Origin: Nitrososphaeria archaeon
GTDB taxonomy: Archaea; Thermoproteota; Nitrososphaeria; Conexivisphaerales; DTJL01
Length of the DNA: 64,000 nt
Direction of reading: 5' to 3'
Assembly (NCBI GenBank): GCA_029775965.1
Contig: JARVJU010000006.1
Coordinates: forward strand, 25,599 to 89,598
Shown: positions 17,267 through 25,325 of the stretch, in pieces
Layout: each line of letters starts with the position of its first letter
Position numbering within the stretch: the first letter of the stretch is position 1
Made by a program: the position numbers and the translations under genes
Notes under the pieces: model-generated
The model's database searches: none
What the model was told of the DNA's origin: nothing
Seen by the model: only the letters and a program-made list of their open reading frames with translations

Positions 17267-18823
17267 TTAGAACCCCCAATCAACGTTAACCTTTGCATCC
17301 TTTGAATTGCTGCAACCTGAACAGTCTTTGCAAAAGTCCTTCGTTTGCTTTCCATTCTTTGCTAGGAATTTTGCATAAGCTTCCTTTTCGTAGAAAGGTA
17401 AACCTGCTATGCCTTGCTCTGAATAGAGGTCTCTTGCAATCTCCCTGTGAGAAGTAGGGATTACAAATCTCTCCTCAAACTTGGCTATTGCAAGCATGCG
17501 AAATATCTCTTTTGTTTCCTGCTCTGTCAGCCCGGCTTTCTTTATAGTATCCCAGTCTGGCGTAAGAGCTAAGGTTATAGCTCTCATGTACATGCGGACG
17601 GCAGCAAGTCTTCTTAGAGCGCTTATGACAGGCTGCTCATCCCCTGCTGCAAGCAGATTGGCAAGGTACCGAACAGGAATTCTGAGCTTCTCTATAGAAG
17701 GAAAGATATCAGATTCGTTACCTGTCAGCTGGAAGACCTTATCAGCTATAGGACTTATAGGGGGTACATACCATACCATTGGTAAAGTTCTATACTCTGG
17801 ATGAAGAGGAAGTGCAATCTTCCATCTGACTATCAGCTTGTAAACGGGTGAGCGTTTTGCATATTCTATCCATTCCTCAGGTATTCCGTTTTTTATCGCA
17901 TGTTTTCTTACCTCTTCGTCTGATGGATCCAAGAAGATTGAAAGTTGGGAGTTAAGAAGATCCTTTTCATTCTCTACCGAAGCTGCTTGCCTAACCTTAT
18001 CTGCATCATACAGCATGACGCCAATGTATCTTATCCTTCCTACACATGTTTCCGAGCAGATTGTTGGTAGACCTGCCTCTATTCTGGGGTAGCAAAAAGT
18101 ACATTTCTCTGCTTTGTGCGTCTTCCAGTTGAAATAGACCTTTTTGTAGGGGCAACCTGATATGCAAAATCTCCATCCTCTGCAGGCTTCTTGGTCTACG
18201 AGCACTATCCCATCTTCCTCTCTCTTGTATATCGCACCCGAAGGACATGAGGCAACACAAGAAGGGTTCAAGCAATGTTCACATATTCTTGGTAGATAGA
18301 ACATGAACGCATCTTCATACTCAAGCTTTATTGATTCCTCCATCCCCCTAAGGTTTACATCTAGATGTGCTGTCACATTACTTCCAGCAAGGTCATCCTC
18401 CCAGTTTGGCCCCCAACTTGGCTGCGTCTCTCTTCCTGTTATCGAAGATATAGGACTTGCAACAGGTTGATGCTGACTTTGCTCAGCTATGGTCAGCTGT
18501 TGATAGTTGTACGTCCATGGCTCATAGTAATCTTCTAGTGTTGGCAAAACAGGATTGAAGAATATCTTCAAAATCCTTGATAGCTTTCCGCCCTGCTTTA
18601 GTCTTAGCTTTCCTTTCTTCAGTTCCCAACCCCCTTTATTCTTTGCTTGATCCTCCCATCCCCTGGGATATCCAACTCCAGGTTTTGTTTCAACGTCATT
18701 GAACCATATGTATTCAGCACCTGGTCTGTTTGTCCATGTGTTCTTGCAGGTAACAGAACAGGTGTGGCATCCTATGCACTTATCTAGATTCATAACCATG
18801 CATATCTGAGCCTTAACGTTCAG
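17267..18823 (-). CDS. narH: Respiratory nitrate reductase beta (iron-sulfur) subunit NarH, probable CTG start
   Basis: A ferredoxin-like electron-transfer subunit, 518 residues from the proposed CTG at 18823 (510 from ATG 18799). Four Cys clusters are complete: DKCIGCHTCSVTCK, CEHCLNPSCVASCP, CRGWRFCISGCPYKK and CTFCYPR with CSETCVGR. The Trp within CRGWRFC marks the [3Fe-4S] site as in E. coli. A perfect GGAGGTGA (18830-18837) lies 6 nt before the CTG and 30 nt before the ATG. The extra residues NVKAQIC align with KIRSQVG of E. coli NarH. The CTG overlaps the end of narG. Confidence 0.93.
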   Translation of the reverse strand: MNVKAQICMVMNLDKCIGCHTCSVTCKNTWTNRPGAEYIWFNDVETKPGVGYPRGWEDQAKNKGGWELKKGKLRLKQGGKLSRILKIFFNPVLPTLEDYYEPWTYNYQQLTIAEQSQHQPVASPISSITGRETQPSWGPNWEDDLAGSNVTAHLDVNLRGMEESIKLEYEDAFMFYLPRICEHCLNPSCVASCPSGAIYKREEDGIVLVDQEACRGWRFCISGCPYKKVYFNWKTHKAEKCTFCYPRIEAGLPTICSETCVGRIRYIGVMLYDADKVRQAASVENEKDLLNSQLSIFLDPSDEEVRKHAIKNGIPEEWIEYAKRSPVYKLIVRWKIALPLHPEYRTLPMVWYVPPISPIADKVFQLTGNESDIFPSIEKLRIPVRYLANLLAAGDEQPVISALRRLAAVRMYMRAITLALTPDWDTIKKAGLTEQETKEIFRMLAIAKFEERFVIPTSHREIARDLYSEQGIAGLPFYEKEAYAKFLAKNGKQTKDFCKDCSGCSNSKDAKVNVDWGF

Positions 18824-21800
18824 CCCAATTCACCTCCTGCATCTTTCTTATGTATACAATTGTATCCCTCTGATTGCCAACAGGCCCCCAATAGTTGAAT
18901 CCATAGCTAAACTGTGCGTATGCTCCTATCATGTGAGTAGGCTTGACTCTTATCTGAGTAACACTGTTGTGTATTCCACCCCTCTCCTTTGTTATTGTAG
19001 AAAATGGCACGTTGATAGTCCTATCTTGCGCGTGATAGGAAAAAGCTGTGCCTTTTGGTATCCTGTGGCTGATTACAGCCCTGGCAACCATGACACCATT
19101 TCTGTTAAAGACTTCTACCCAGTCGTTGTCAGCTATCCCTGCATCAGATGCGTCTTCATTATTAAGCCAAACTGTAGGCCCGCCTCTAAATAGGTTAAGC
19201 ATCCTAAGATTGTCGGAGTATGTAGTATGAATAGACCATTTGTTATGTGGTGTTATCCATCTAACTCTAAGAACCTTGTCTTTATCCATATCTTTACTGA
19301 TCTCTGGCATCTCTCCATTCAGAAGTGGCTCAGGCAAAAGAGGAGGTCTGTAGATTGGGAGATTCTCACCGAATTCTCTTATAAGCTGATGGTCTAAATA
19401 GAAATGCTGCCTGCCTGTAAGTGTTCTCCAAGGAACCTTTCTCTCCACGTTTACTGCAAAGGCTGTATACTGTCTTCCTCCTTTTTCTATTCCACTCCAG
19501 ACAGGAGTGGTCATGACTCTTCTTGGCTGTCTTACCAAGTCATCGAACCTTATCCTCAAACCACTCTCCTCTTCAGCAAGGTCCGTCAACTTTACACCCG
19601 TCTTTTTCTCAAGGGCCTTCCAGCCCTTCATAGCTACAGAGCCATTCGTAGCACCAGACAGTGCCATTATTGCCTCTGCAGCTTTTACTGCAGTGCTTAT
19701 GTCTGGATGGCCTTGCCAGATATTCTCACCCAACTCTTGTTTTAGAGCATCATACTCTTCACCAGGGTTGAAGGTAATTCCCTTTGCACCCATACCAAGC
19801 TGAGTGATAAGAGGTCCAAGAGATAACATCTTTTTGTAGATGGCTGAGTAATCTCTTTCAACTATCTTCATCCTCTGAGTATTCTTGCCAGGTTGAGGTT
19901 TCTCTGCTTTTTCCCACCATTCTTCTATCCTTCCCCTTGGCTGTGCGATTTCATCAGGACTATCATGCATCAAAGGTACTGTAACAACATCTTTGACAGG
20001 AGATGTAAAGTATCTTCGAGCCATCTCTGAAAAGACTTTAGAAATACCTGCGAATGTGTCCCAGTCGCTCTTTGATTCCCACGCAGGGTCTATCGCAGGG
20101 TTGAAAGGATGAATAAAAGGATGCAGGTCAGTTGTGCTGATATCATGTTTTTCATACCAAGTAGCAGCTGGAAGAACTATATCAGAATATAGAGCAGTCC
20201 CATCCATTCTGAAGTTAATATCTACCAAGAGGTCAAGCTTGCCCCTAGGTGTGTCTCTTAAGATGATTAAGCTTGGTTTGACTAATAGCTCTTTACCCAT
20301 CACTGCATTTTTTGTACCAAGCAGATGCTTGAGGAAATATTCATGACCTTTGCCACTAGCTGAGATAAGGTTTGCCCTCCAGACAAATAATATTCTGGGA
20401 AAATTTACAGGCTCATCAGGGTCTTCTATGGCAAATTTTAGCTCTTTCTTTGCAAGTTTTTCTGCAATGAAGTTTACTATTTGCTGTTCATCTTTACTCC
20501 CATTATTCTCTGCTTCTCTTACCAACTCTATCGGATTCTTGTTAAACTGAGGATAGCATGGAAGCCAGCCTAGCTTTGCAGCTAGTACATTATAATCAGC
20601 AAAGTGAAGAGCTCCATATTTACCTGCCAGAGGAGATGAAATAATCTTTGCTGTCTGATATTCATACCTCCACTGATCAGTTGCAATGTAGAAGAACGAG
20701 GTACCATTCTGAAGACGAGCAGGCCTTGACCAGTCGTTTGCAAATGCTACTGTGGACCATCCCTCTAAAGGTCTGACCTTCTCTTGCCCAACGTAGTGAG
20801 CCCAGCCGCCTCCGTTGACTCCTTGAGCCCCTGTCAGTAGAACTAAAGAGAGGATAGCCCTGTATATCTGGTCGTTGTGATACCAGTGGTTTATCCCTGA
20901 ACCCATTATTATCATAGACCTTCCGTGTGTTATCTCAGCATTCTTCGCAAACTCTCTAGCTATCTGTGTAGCAGTATCTCTTTTTACTCCCGTTATAGCC
21001 TCCTGCCAGGCTGGAGTGTATGGTTTTGGGTCGTTATAGTCAGAAGGATAGTCACCTTTAAGACCTCTAGATATGCCTATTGATGCAAGCAGAAGGTCAA
21101 ATACAGTTGTTACAAAATACTCCTTGTTGTCAGCTCTAATAACTTTAGCAGGCAGCTCCCTTGTAAGAACACTACCATCTGCCCCTTCTTCAAAATAGGG
21201 AAAAGCTACAGGAAGAATTTTATCCTCATTCCCTAGCAAAGTAAGCATAGGCTTTATCTTTTTACCCTCTGAAGAAAGTTCAAGATTCCATTTACCTTCC
21301 TCACTCCATCTGAAACCTATGCTTCCATTTGGGACTACAGGCATACCTGTCAAGCTATCGAACAGAACTGTCTTCCAGTCCGGATTGGCTGTCTTCAGGC
21401 CTAGGTCAGAAGCAGTCAGGAAGTTAGAAGGTGTGTAAAGTTCTTTATCCTTATCTTCATATTCTACCTTTTCAAGTATTACAAGAAAAGGGAGGTCTGT
21501 GTAGGTAGAAGCATATTCTTCAAAATACTGAACATTCCTATCAACATAAAATTCCTTTAGTATTACATGGGTCATCGCCAAAGCAAGGGCTCCGTCTGTT
21601 CCTGCTCTTACTGGGAGCCATATATCTCCAAACTTTACGTTGTCAGTGTAGTCAGGACTGACTGCTACTATCTTTGTCCCTTTATACCTAGCTTCTACCA
21701 TGAAATGGGCATCAGGTGTTCTTGTTATAGGCAGGTTCGCCCCCCACATTATGATGTAAGAAGAATTGTACCAATCCGCACTTTCAGGAACATCTGTCTG

Positions 21801-22508
21801 CTCCCCCCATATCTCTGGCGAGGCTGTGGGCAAGTCGCAGTACCAGTCATAGAAGCTTATTATACCTCCTCCAAGCAAGGAAATGAACCTTGAGCCAGAA
21901 GCATAGCTGACCATCGACATTGCAGGTATTGGAGTAAATCCGAATATCCTATCAGGACCATACTTCTGGATGGTATAAATGAGGGATGCAGATATAAGCC
22001 TGTAAATTTCCTCAGTGTCTGCTCTGATGAAGCCTCCCATACCTCTGGCAGATTTGTAGAGATTTTGCTTAGCTGGATCCTCTACTATACTCTTCCACGC
22101 TTTAACCTCATCACCAGCATTCTGTGACAGAGCTTCTTTCCAAAGTCTCCAAAGAATCCCTCTAACATAGGGATATCTTATTCTAAGGGGGCTGTAGACG
22201 TACCATGAAAAGGAAGCACCTCTTGGGCAGCCACGCGGCTCGTACTCAGGCATGGATGGTCCGTTAGTAGGATAGTCGGTCTGCTGGGTCTCCCAGGTTA
22301 TTATTCCATCCTTCACGTATATCTGCCAGCTGCAAGAGCCTGTGCAGTTTACGCCATGGGTAGACCTGACTATCTTATCATGCTGCCATCTCATTCTGTA
22401 AGCCTCTTCCCATAATCTGTCTCTTGGCGAAATGGCACTCCATCCTTCTCTGTTTGGCCTGCTCTTTTTGAAGAATTGTGGTATCTTTCTTAGCTGGGAC
22501 CCTACCAA
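18813..22508 (-). CDS. narG: Respiratory nitrate reductase alpha subunit NarG, cytoplasmic type
   Basis: A 1231-residue molybdenum catalytic subunit, about the length of E. coli NarG (1247). The FS0 cluster ligands are His51, Cys55, Cys59 and Cys94. The molybdenum ligand is Asp225 in DWYCDLPTASP, followed by EQTDVPESADWYNS. The N-terminus (MVGSQLRKIPQFF) has no twin-arginine signal or hydrophobic stretch, so the protein should stay in the cytoplasm, as in bacteria. Most described archaeal NarG proteins carry a Tat signal. The start is TTG 22508, with AGGTGA (22515-22520) 6 nt upstream. It is the first gene of the seven-gene nitrate operon. Confidence 0.95.
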   Translation of the reverse strand: MVGSQLRKIPQFFKKSRPNREGWSAISPRDRLWEEAYRMRWQHDKIVRSTHGVNCTGSCSWQIYVKDGIITWETQQTDYPTNGPSMPEYEPRGCPRGASFSWYVYSPLRIRYPYVRGILWRLWKEALSQNAGDEVKAWKSIVEDPAKQNLYKSARGMGGFIRADTEEIYRLISASLIYTIQKYGPDRIFGFTPIPAMSMVSYASGSRFISLLGGGIISFYDWYCDLPTASPEIWGEQTDVPESADWYNSSYIIMWGANLPITRTPDAHFMVEARYKGTKIVAVSPDYTDNVKFGDIWLPVRAGTDGALALAMTHVILKEFYVDRNVQYFEEYASTYTDLPFLVILEKVEYEDKDKELYTPSNFLTASDLGLKTANPDWKTVLFDSLTGMPVVPNGSIGFRWSEEGKWNLELSSEGKKIKPMLTLLGNEDKILPVAFPYFEEGADGSVLTRELPAKVIRADNKEYFVTTVFDLLLASIGISRGLKGDYPSDYNDPKPYTPAWQEAITGVKRDTATQIAREFAKNAEITHGRSMIIMGSGINHWYHNDQIYRAILSLVLLTGAQGVNGGGWAHYVGQEKVRPLEGWSTVAFANDWSRPARLQNGTSFFYIATDQWRYEYQTAKIISSPLAGKYGALHFADYNVLAAKLGWLPCYPQFNKNPIELVREAENNGSKDEQQIVNFIAEKLAKKELKFAIEDPDEPVNFPRILFVWRANLISASGKGHEYFLKHLLGTKNAVMGKELLVKPSLIILRDTPRGKLDLLVDINFRMDGTALYSDIVLPAATWYEKHDISTTDLHPFIHPFNPAIDPAWESKSDWDTFAGISKVFSEMARRYFTSPVKDVVTVPLMHDSPDEIAQPRGRIEEWWEKAEKPQPGKNTQRMKIVERDYSAIYKKMLSLGPLITQLGMGAKGITFNPGEEYDALKQELGENIWQGHPDISTAVKAAEAIMALSGATNGSVAMKGWKALEKKTGVKLTDLAEEESGLRIRFDDLVRQPRRVMTTPVWSGIEKGGRQYTAFAVNVERKVPWRTLTGRQHFYLDHQLIREFGENLPIYRPPLLPEPLLNGEMPEISKDMDKDKVLRVRWITPHNKWSIHTTYSDNLRMLNLFRGGPTVWLNNEDASDAGIADNDWVEVFNRNGVMVARAVISHRIPKGTAFSYHAQDRTINVPFSTITKERGGIHNSVTQIRVKPTHMIGAYAQFSYGFNYWGPVGNQRDTIVYIRKMQEVNWAER
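18830..18837 (-). promoter_or_regulatory. Shine-Dalgarno site deciding the narH start
   Basis: The minus strand reads GGAGGTGA, a perfect match to the archaeal 16S rRNA 3' end. It is inside the narG coding sequence, 6 nt before an in-frame CTG and too far from the first ATG to serve it. Confidence 0.7.
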
Positions 22509-22571
22509 AATCTTTCACCTGCTTTCAAGACATCATTCTGCAGCATCTTATTCAAGTAAGCCTGCTCAGAG

Positions 22572-22601
22572 TTATAAAATGGTACCCTAACAGATTAGGG
22601 T
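22572..22601 (-). promoter_or_regulatory. narG promoter with inverted-repeat operator
   Basis: On the minus strand a TATA-like ATTTTATAA (22580-22572) lies about 64 nt before the narG TTG. Immediately upstream is a perfect inverted repeat with 7-bp arms ACCCTAA (22584-22590) and TTAGGGT (22595-22601) around CAGA. It sits just downstream of the HTH_10 regulator gene. It may be that regulator's binding site or a 3' hairpin of its mRNA. Confidence 0.5.
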
Positions 22602-22618
22602 CATAATCAGCTAATTTG

Positions 22619-23269
22619 TCAATCATGAATTTGGTTCAGATATGCTTCTATTATCTTCCTTATCCCTCTTCTCATCTTCTCTTGAAGACTTGGAGGTGAC
22701 ACACCCAGCTGATAGGCCAGCTCTGTCATTGTTGTCTTTCTATTAACATCGAAGAATCCATTTTTGAAGGCAAAAGATAACGCTTCTAGCTGCTTGGGAG
22801 TAAGCGCTGCATTCTCTGTATATTTATTCTTTAAAATTAGCCTAGCAACTATCCCCTTTTTCTTAAGATTACGCATGAATGAATTTAATGCAGAAGAGGA
22901 GAATGAAAGTACATGGTATAGCATATCCTTCTCTGAAACCTGCTCTGCGTTCATAACCAGAATCTGCGAATCAGCGAATTCTTTGCAGACAAGACAGCTT
23001 TCACTCTCAACCAGAATTTTCTTTTCCCCTAGCTTAGCAAGTGTTATAGATTTTCTTCTCAGGTCATCAAGGCTGATGCTTTTTGTTCTGAATTCTACCC
23101 TATGCACGCTTGTCCTTGTACCAGCTCTCAAGAAGAATAGGGATACCTTTCCTCCTACGATGCTTGCAGATTCAGCTACAGGGCAGCCAGTCTTCTTTAC
23201 TTTGATGTATGCTTCTACAGCTGTATTTGGCTTCAATTTTGAAGTATTGACCTTGTCACTTTTATACAC
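22619..23269 (-). CDS. HTH_10 (Bat-type) transcriptional regulator
   Basis: A 216-residue regulator encoded directly upstream of narG. The N-terminal region carries CPVAES and CLVCKEF cysteines, which could bind a metal or sense redox or NO. The C-terminal winged helix has the HTH_10 layout: LTPKQLEALSFAFKNGFF, then TMTELAYQLGVSPPSLQEKMRRG. The same domain order is seen in the frameshifted gene at 11916. Its position suggests control of the nitrate operon and of the membrane protein/cupredoxin pair. The direct target is inferred. Confidence 0.8.
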   Translation of the reverse strand: MYKSDKVNTSKLKPNTAVEAYIKVKKTGCPVAESASIVGGKVSLFFLRAGTRTSVHRVEFRTKSISLDDLRRKSITLAKLGEKKILVESESCLVCKEFADSQILVMNAEQVSEKDMLYHVLSFSSSALNSFMRNLKKKGIVARLILKNKYTENAALTPKQLEALSFAFKNGFFDVNRKTTMTELAYQLGVSPPSLQEKMRRGIRKIIEAYLNQIHD

Positions 23270-23344
23270 TTTGCCTTTACCATCAATGCGATGCCTATGC
23301 AGAGTCTACATCCAGATATGTGTTGATACCATATGATGTGTTTA

Positions 23345-24478
23345 TCATGTATTATGAATTATTTCTTGCTTCTTTCCTATTGGGACCTTTGCGCTCCAGA
23401 GCAGAGCCATGAAAGCCCTTCTTGGTGACAGAGCTGCGATGAGTGCGAAGGAAGAGAGTAAGATATGCTGGAAGAGCCAGTGAAATATTAATGGTGCACC
23501 AAGTGAGGAATCAGGCTGTATGGCACCGAAGGAGCTTGGTAGGCCCAGAAATCCAAATAATTCATTCAAAAATCCACCCAGACCTATAGCTGTGAGGCTT
23601 GGGGGAACCCAGAACCCCCATGTTACTCCTGCTACAAGCAGAGAAACTCTGAGAGTTCTTATTGCTAATGTATTAGCCTTAATCCTTGCGTATACACCAT
23701 ATGGAAAGAAGGCTGATATAATCGCGAAGAGTGAAAGAAGCTGATGTTCAAAGAGCCAATGATACCATATTGCCGGGGAGGCTGAAATAGGAGATATCTC
23801 TCCCCATTCTACAAACATTGCAAGAGACCATGTTATACCTGCTATAAGCAATGAAATTCTTAATAATGTACTTGCTATCAACCTACCTTTTGATGCATTG
23901 ATATAGCATACTCCCTCACTTGTTTTTAATTCTCTTTCAAGCACCAAAAGACTCAGAAATACAATTGCAAGTTGAAATACCCCCAGATACCAGTCGTTGA
24001 GAAGTACATCCCACGTAGATACCCCGCTAACAGCAGCCACTACAGCTACTCCTGCGGTGCTTAAACATGTGGTACAACAGCATGCCCCCAGCGTAGCAAG
24101 GCCAGTAACCATAGGAACTGCCCCAACAGCAGAAACAGGCGCTGTTGATTTGCTTCTTGAATTCAGGGCTAAAACAACAGCTACCGCAGAGCCGAATCCG
24201 ACTCCAGTTGATATAAGAACCATAAGTATTGTTGGAAGCAATGGAAAGACGAGTACAAGCTTTGAAAAGTCTAGCCAGAGCATTGGGTAGTCCCATGGTG
24301 GATAACCCGAAGAGACGATATAGAACTTTGTAGTCTCTGCTGGCACAAATGCAAGCATACCTCCTATAGCCATTGAAACTACAGCGAAGATTAGTGATAT
24401 GCTTACCCAGAATAATTTACCCAGCTTTGTTGTTAATAATGACCTGGTGCTACGAAGGAAGATCAGCTCTGACTGCAT
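23345..24478 (-). CDS. Unknown membrane protein with CCC-x2-C and duplicated HWLFxH motifs
   Basis: I do not recognise this 377-residue polytopic protein. It has about nine hydrophobic segments. A membrane-embedded Cys cluster GACCCTTCLS holds Cys133-135 and Cys138. The C-terminal half contains a tandem repeat: SLLIAGITW, then HWLFEHQLLSLFA (His240, His245), and SLLVAGVTW, then HWLFQHILLSSFA (His333, His338). Such placed Cys and His residues could bind haem, copper or a disulfide relay. It is 11 nt downstream of a CuA-like cupredoxin gene, so a copper or electron-transfer role with that protein is likely, but unproven. Confidence 0.6.
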   Translation of the reverse strand: MQSELIFLRSTRSLLTTKLGKLFWVSISLIFAVVSMAIGGMLAFVPAETTKFYIVSSGYPPWDYPMLWLDFSKLVLVFPLLPTILMVLISTGVGFGSAVAVVLALNSRSKSTAPVSAVGAVPMVTGLATLGACCCTTCLSTAGVAVVAAVSGVSTWDVLLNDWYLGVFQLAIVFLSLLVLERELKTSEGVCYINASKGRLIASTLLRISLLIAGITWSLAMFVEWGEISPISASPAIWYHWLFEHQLLSLFAIISAFFPYGVYARIKANTLAIRTLRVSLLVAGVTWGFWVPPSLTAIGLGGFLNELFGFLGLPSSFGAIQPDSSLGAPLIFHWLFQHILLSSFALIAALSPRRAFMALLWSAKVPIGKKQEIIHNT

Positions 24479-24489
24479 TTACTCGGCAC

Positions 24490-25128
24490 CTAAGAGCTTG
24501 TCACTACTATATATCCATTCATATATCCCAGCAGACCCATTCCTGGGCCGCATGGTACTTCACAAAGGTACATGTACGTGCCAAGAGTTGTGAACGTATA
24601 GTTGAATACTATCATAGTATCTGGGGGGATGGGTACGTTGACGTTAAGCTGGGGTATATCGAATGAGTGTGCAACAGGCAGATTCTGTATCTGGTTTCCT
24701 TGGCTATATACCACCGGTGTTTGACCACTATCTGTGTCATTGTATATTGAAAATTGAAGAGCTGCAGTTCCAGAGAAGTTTTCATTCACAGCTGTATCTA
24801 CGTTCACTATAACGAATTTAATTGGTTTGTTAGCTGGTACAACTATTGTATTGTAATTTGGCCCAGGACCACTGCTAGCTGCTGATGGCACAGTACCGTT
24901 GAAGTTGCTTACTGGTACAAATGCATCATACCCACTTCCTCCCCAGTCAGGGACTACTGCAAGCTCTACTGTAGTGGGTTGAGTTGAAGAGGAAACATTC
25001 TGTTTGGGAGATGAGCTGGATAATACTTGAGTGTAGGCTCCTAGCACCAAGCCAAAAGCTATTATGAATGCAAGCGTTGCTATCTTCCAGACCTTCGCAT
25101 TTCCTTTTTTCTGATTATCATTACTCAT
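24490..25128 (-). CDS. Membrane-anchored cupredoxin resembling oxidase subunit II
   Basis: A 212-residue protein with one N-terminal anchor (about residues 14-35), a low-complexity Ser/Thr linker, and a C-terminal cupredoxin fold outside the membrane. Copper-site candidates follow the CuA spacing: AHSFDIP (His154), then YLCEVPCGPGM (Cys189, Cys193, Met197) and Met203. In CuA domains the residue at 197 is His, so this site is altered. Sulfocyanin-type blue copper is the alternative, but two Cys argue against a simple type 1 site. It probably donates or accepts electrons for the adjoining membrane protein. Confidence 0.75.
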   Translation of the reverse strand: MSNDNQKKGNAKVWKIATLAFIIAFGLVLGAYTQVLSSSSPKQNVSSSTQPTTVELAVVPDWGGSGYDAFVPVSNFNGTVPSAASSGPGPNYNTIVVPANKPIKFVIVNVDTAVNENFSGTAALQFSIYNDTDSGQTPVVYSQGNQIQNLPVAHSFDIPQLNVNVPIPPDTMIVFNYTFTTLGTYMYLCEVPCGPGMGLLGYMNGYIVVTSS

Positions 25129-25176
25129 AACCTAGACTTTATCGTCTGGAGTATATCTTATTGTGTGTGCAGATAC

Positions 25177-25186
25177 ATTATAAAGT
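25177..25186 (-). promoter_or_regulatory. TATA-like element for the cupredoxin gene
   Basis: The minus strand reads ACTTTATAATG around this position, about 50 nt before the ATG at 25128. It is the best TATA match in the gap separating this operon from the divergent radical SAM gene. Confidence 0.35.
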
Positions 25187-25325
25187 TAACATTAGCATGC
25201 AAATGCGAACAGAGCTTCTTTCGCTACAGTTTTATCAGGCTTAAGCGGCCCTGATTTGGGTATGGATAAAACAGAAGACATTTTACTATTCTACATATGT
25301 AAATTTGCCAAGGAGTAGACAGCAA

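Noticed and set aside
23997..24296. Frames inside the Cys/His membrane protein gene
   Set aside because: They lie opposite or out of frame to the main gene and lack protein-like features.
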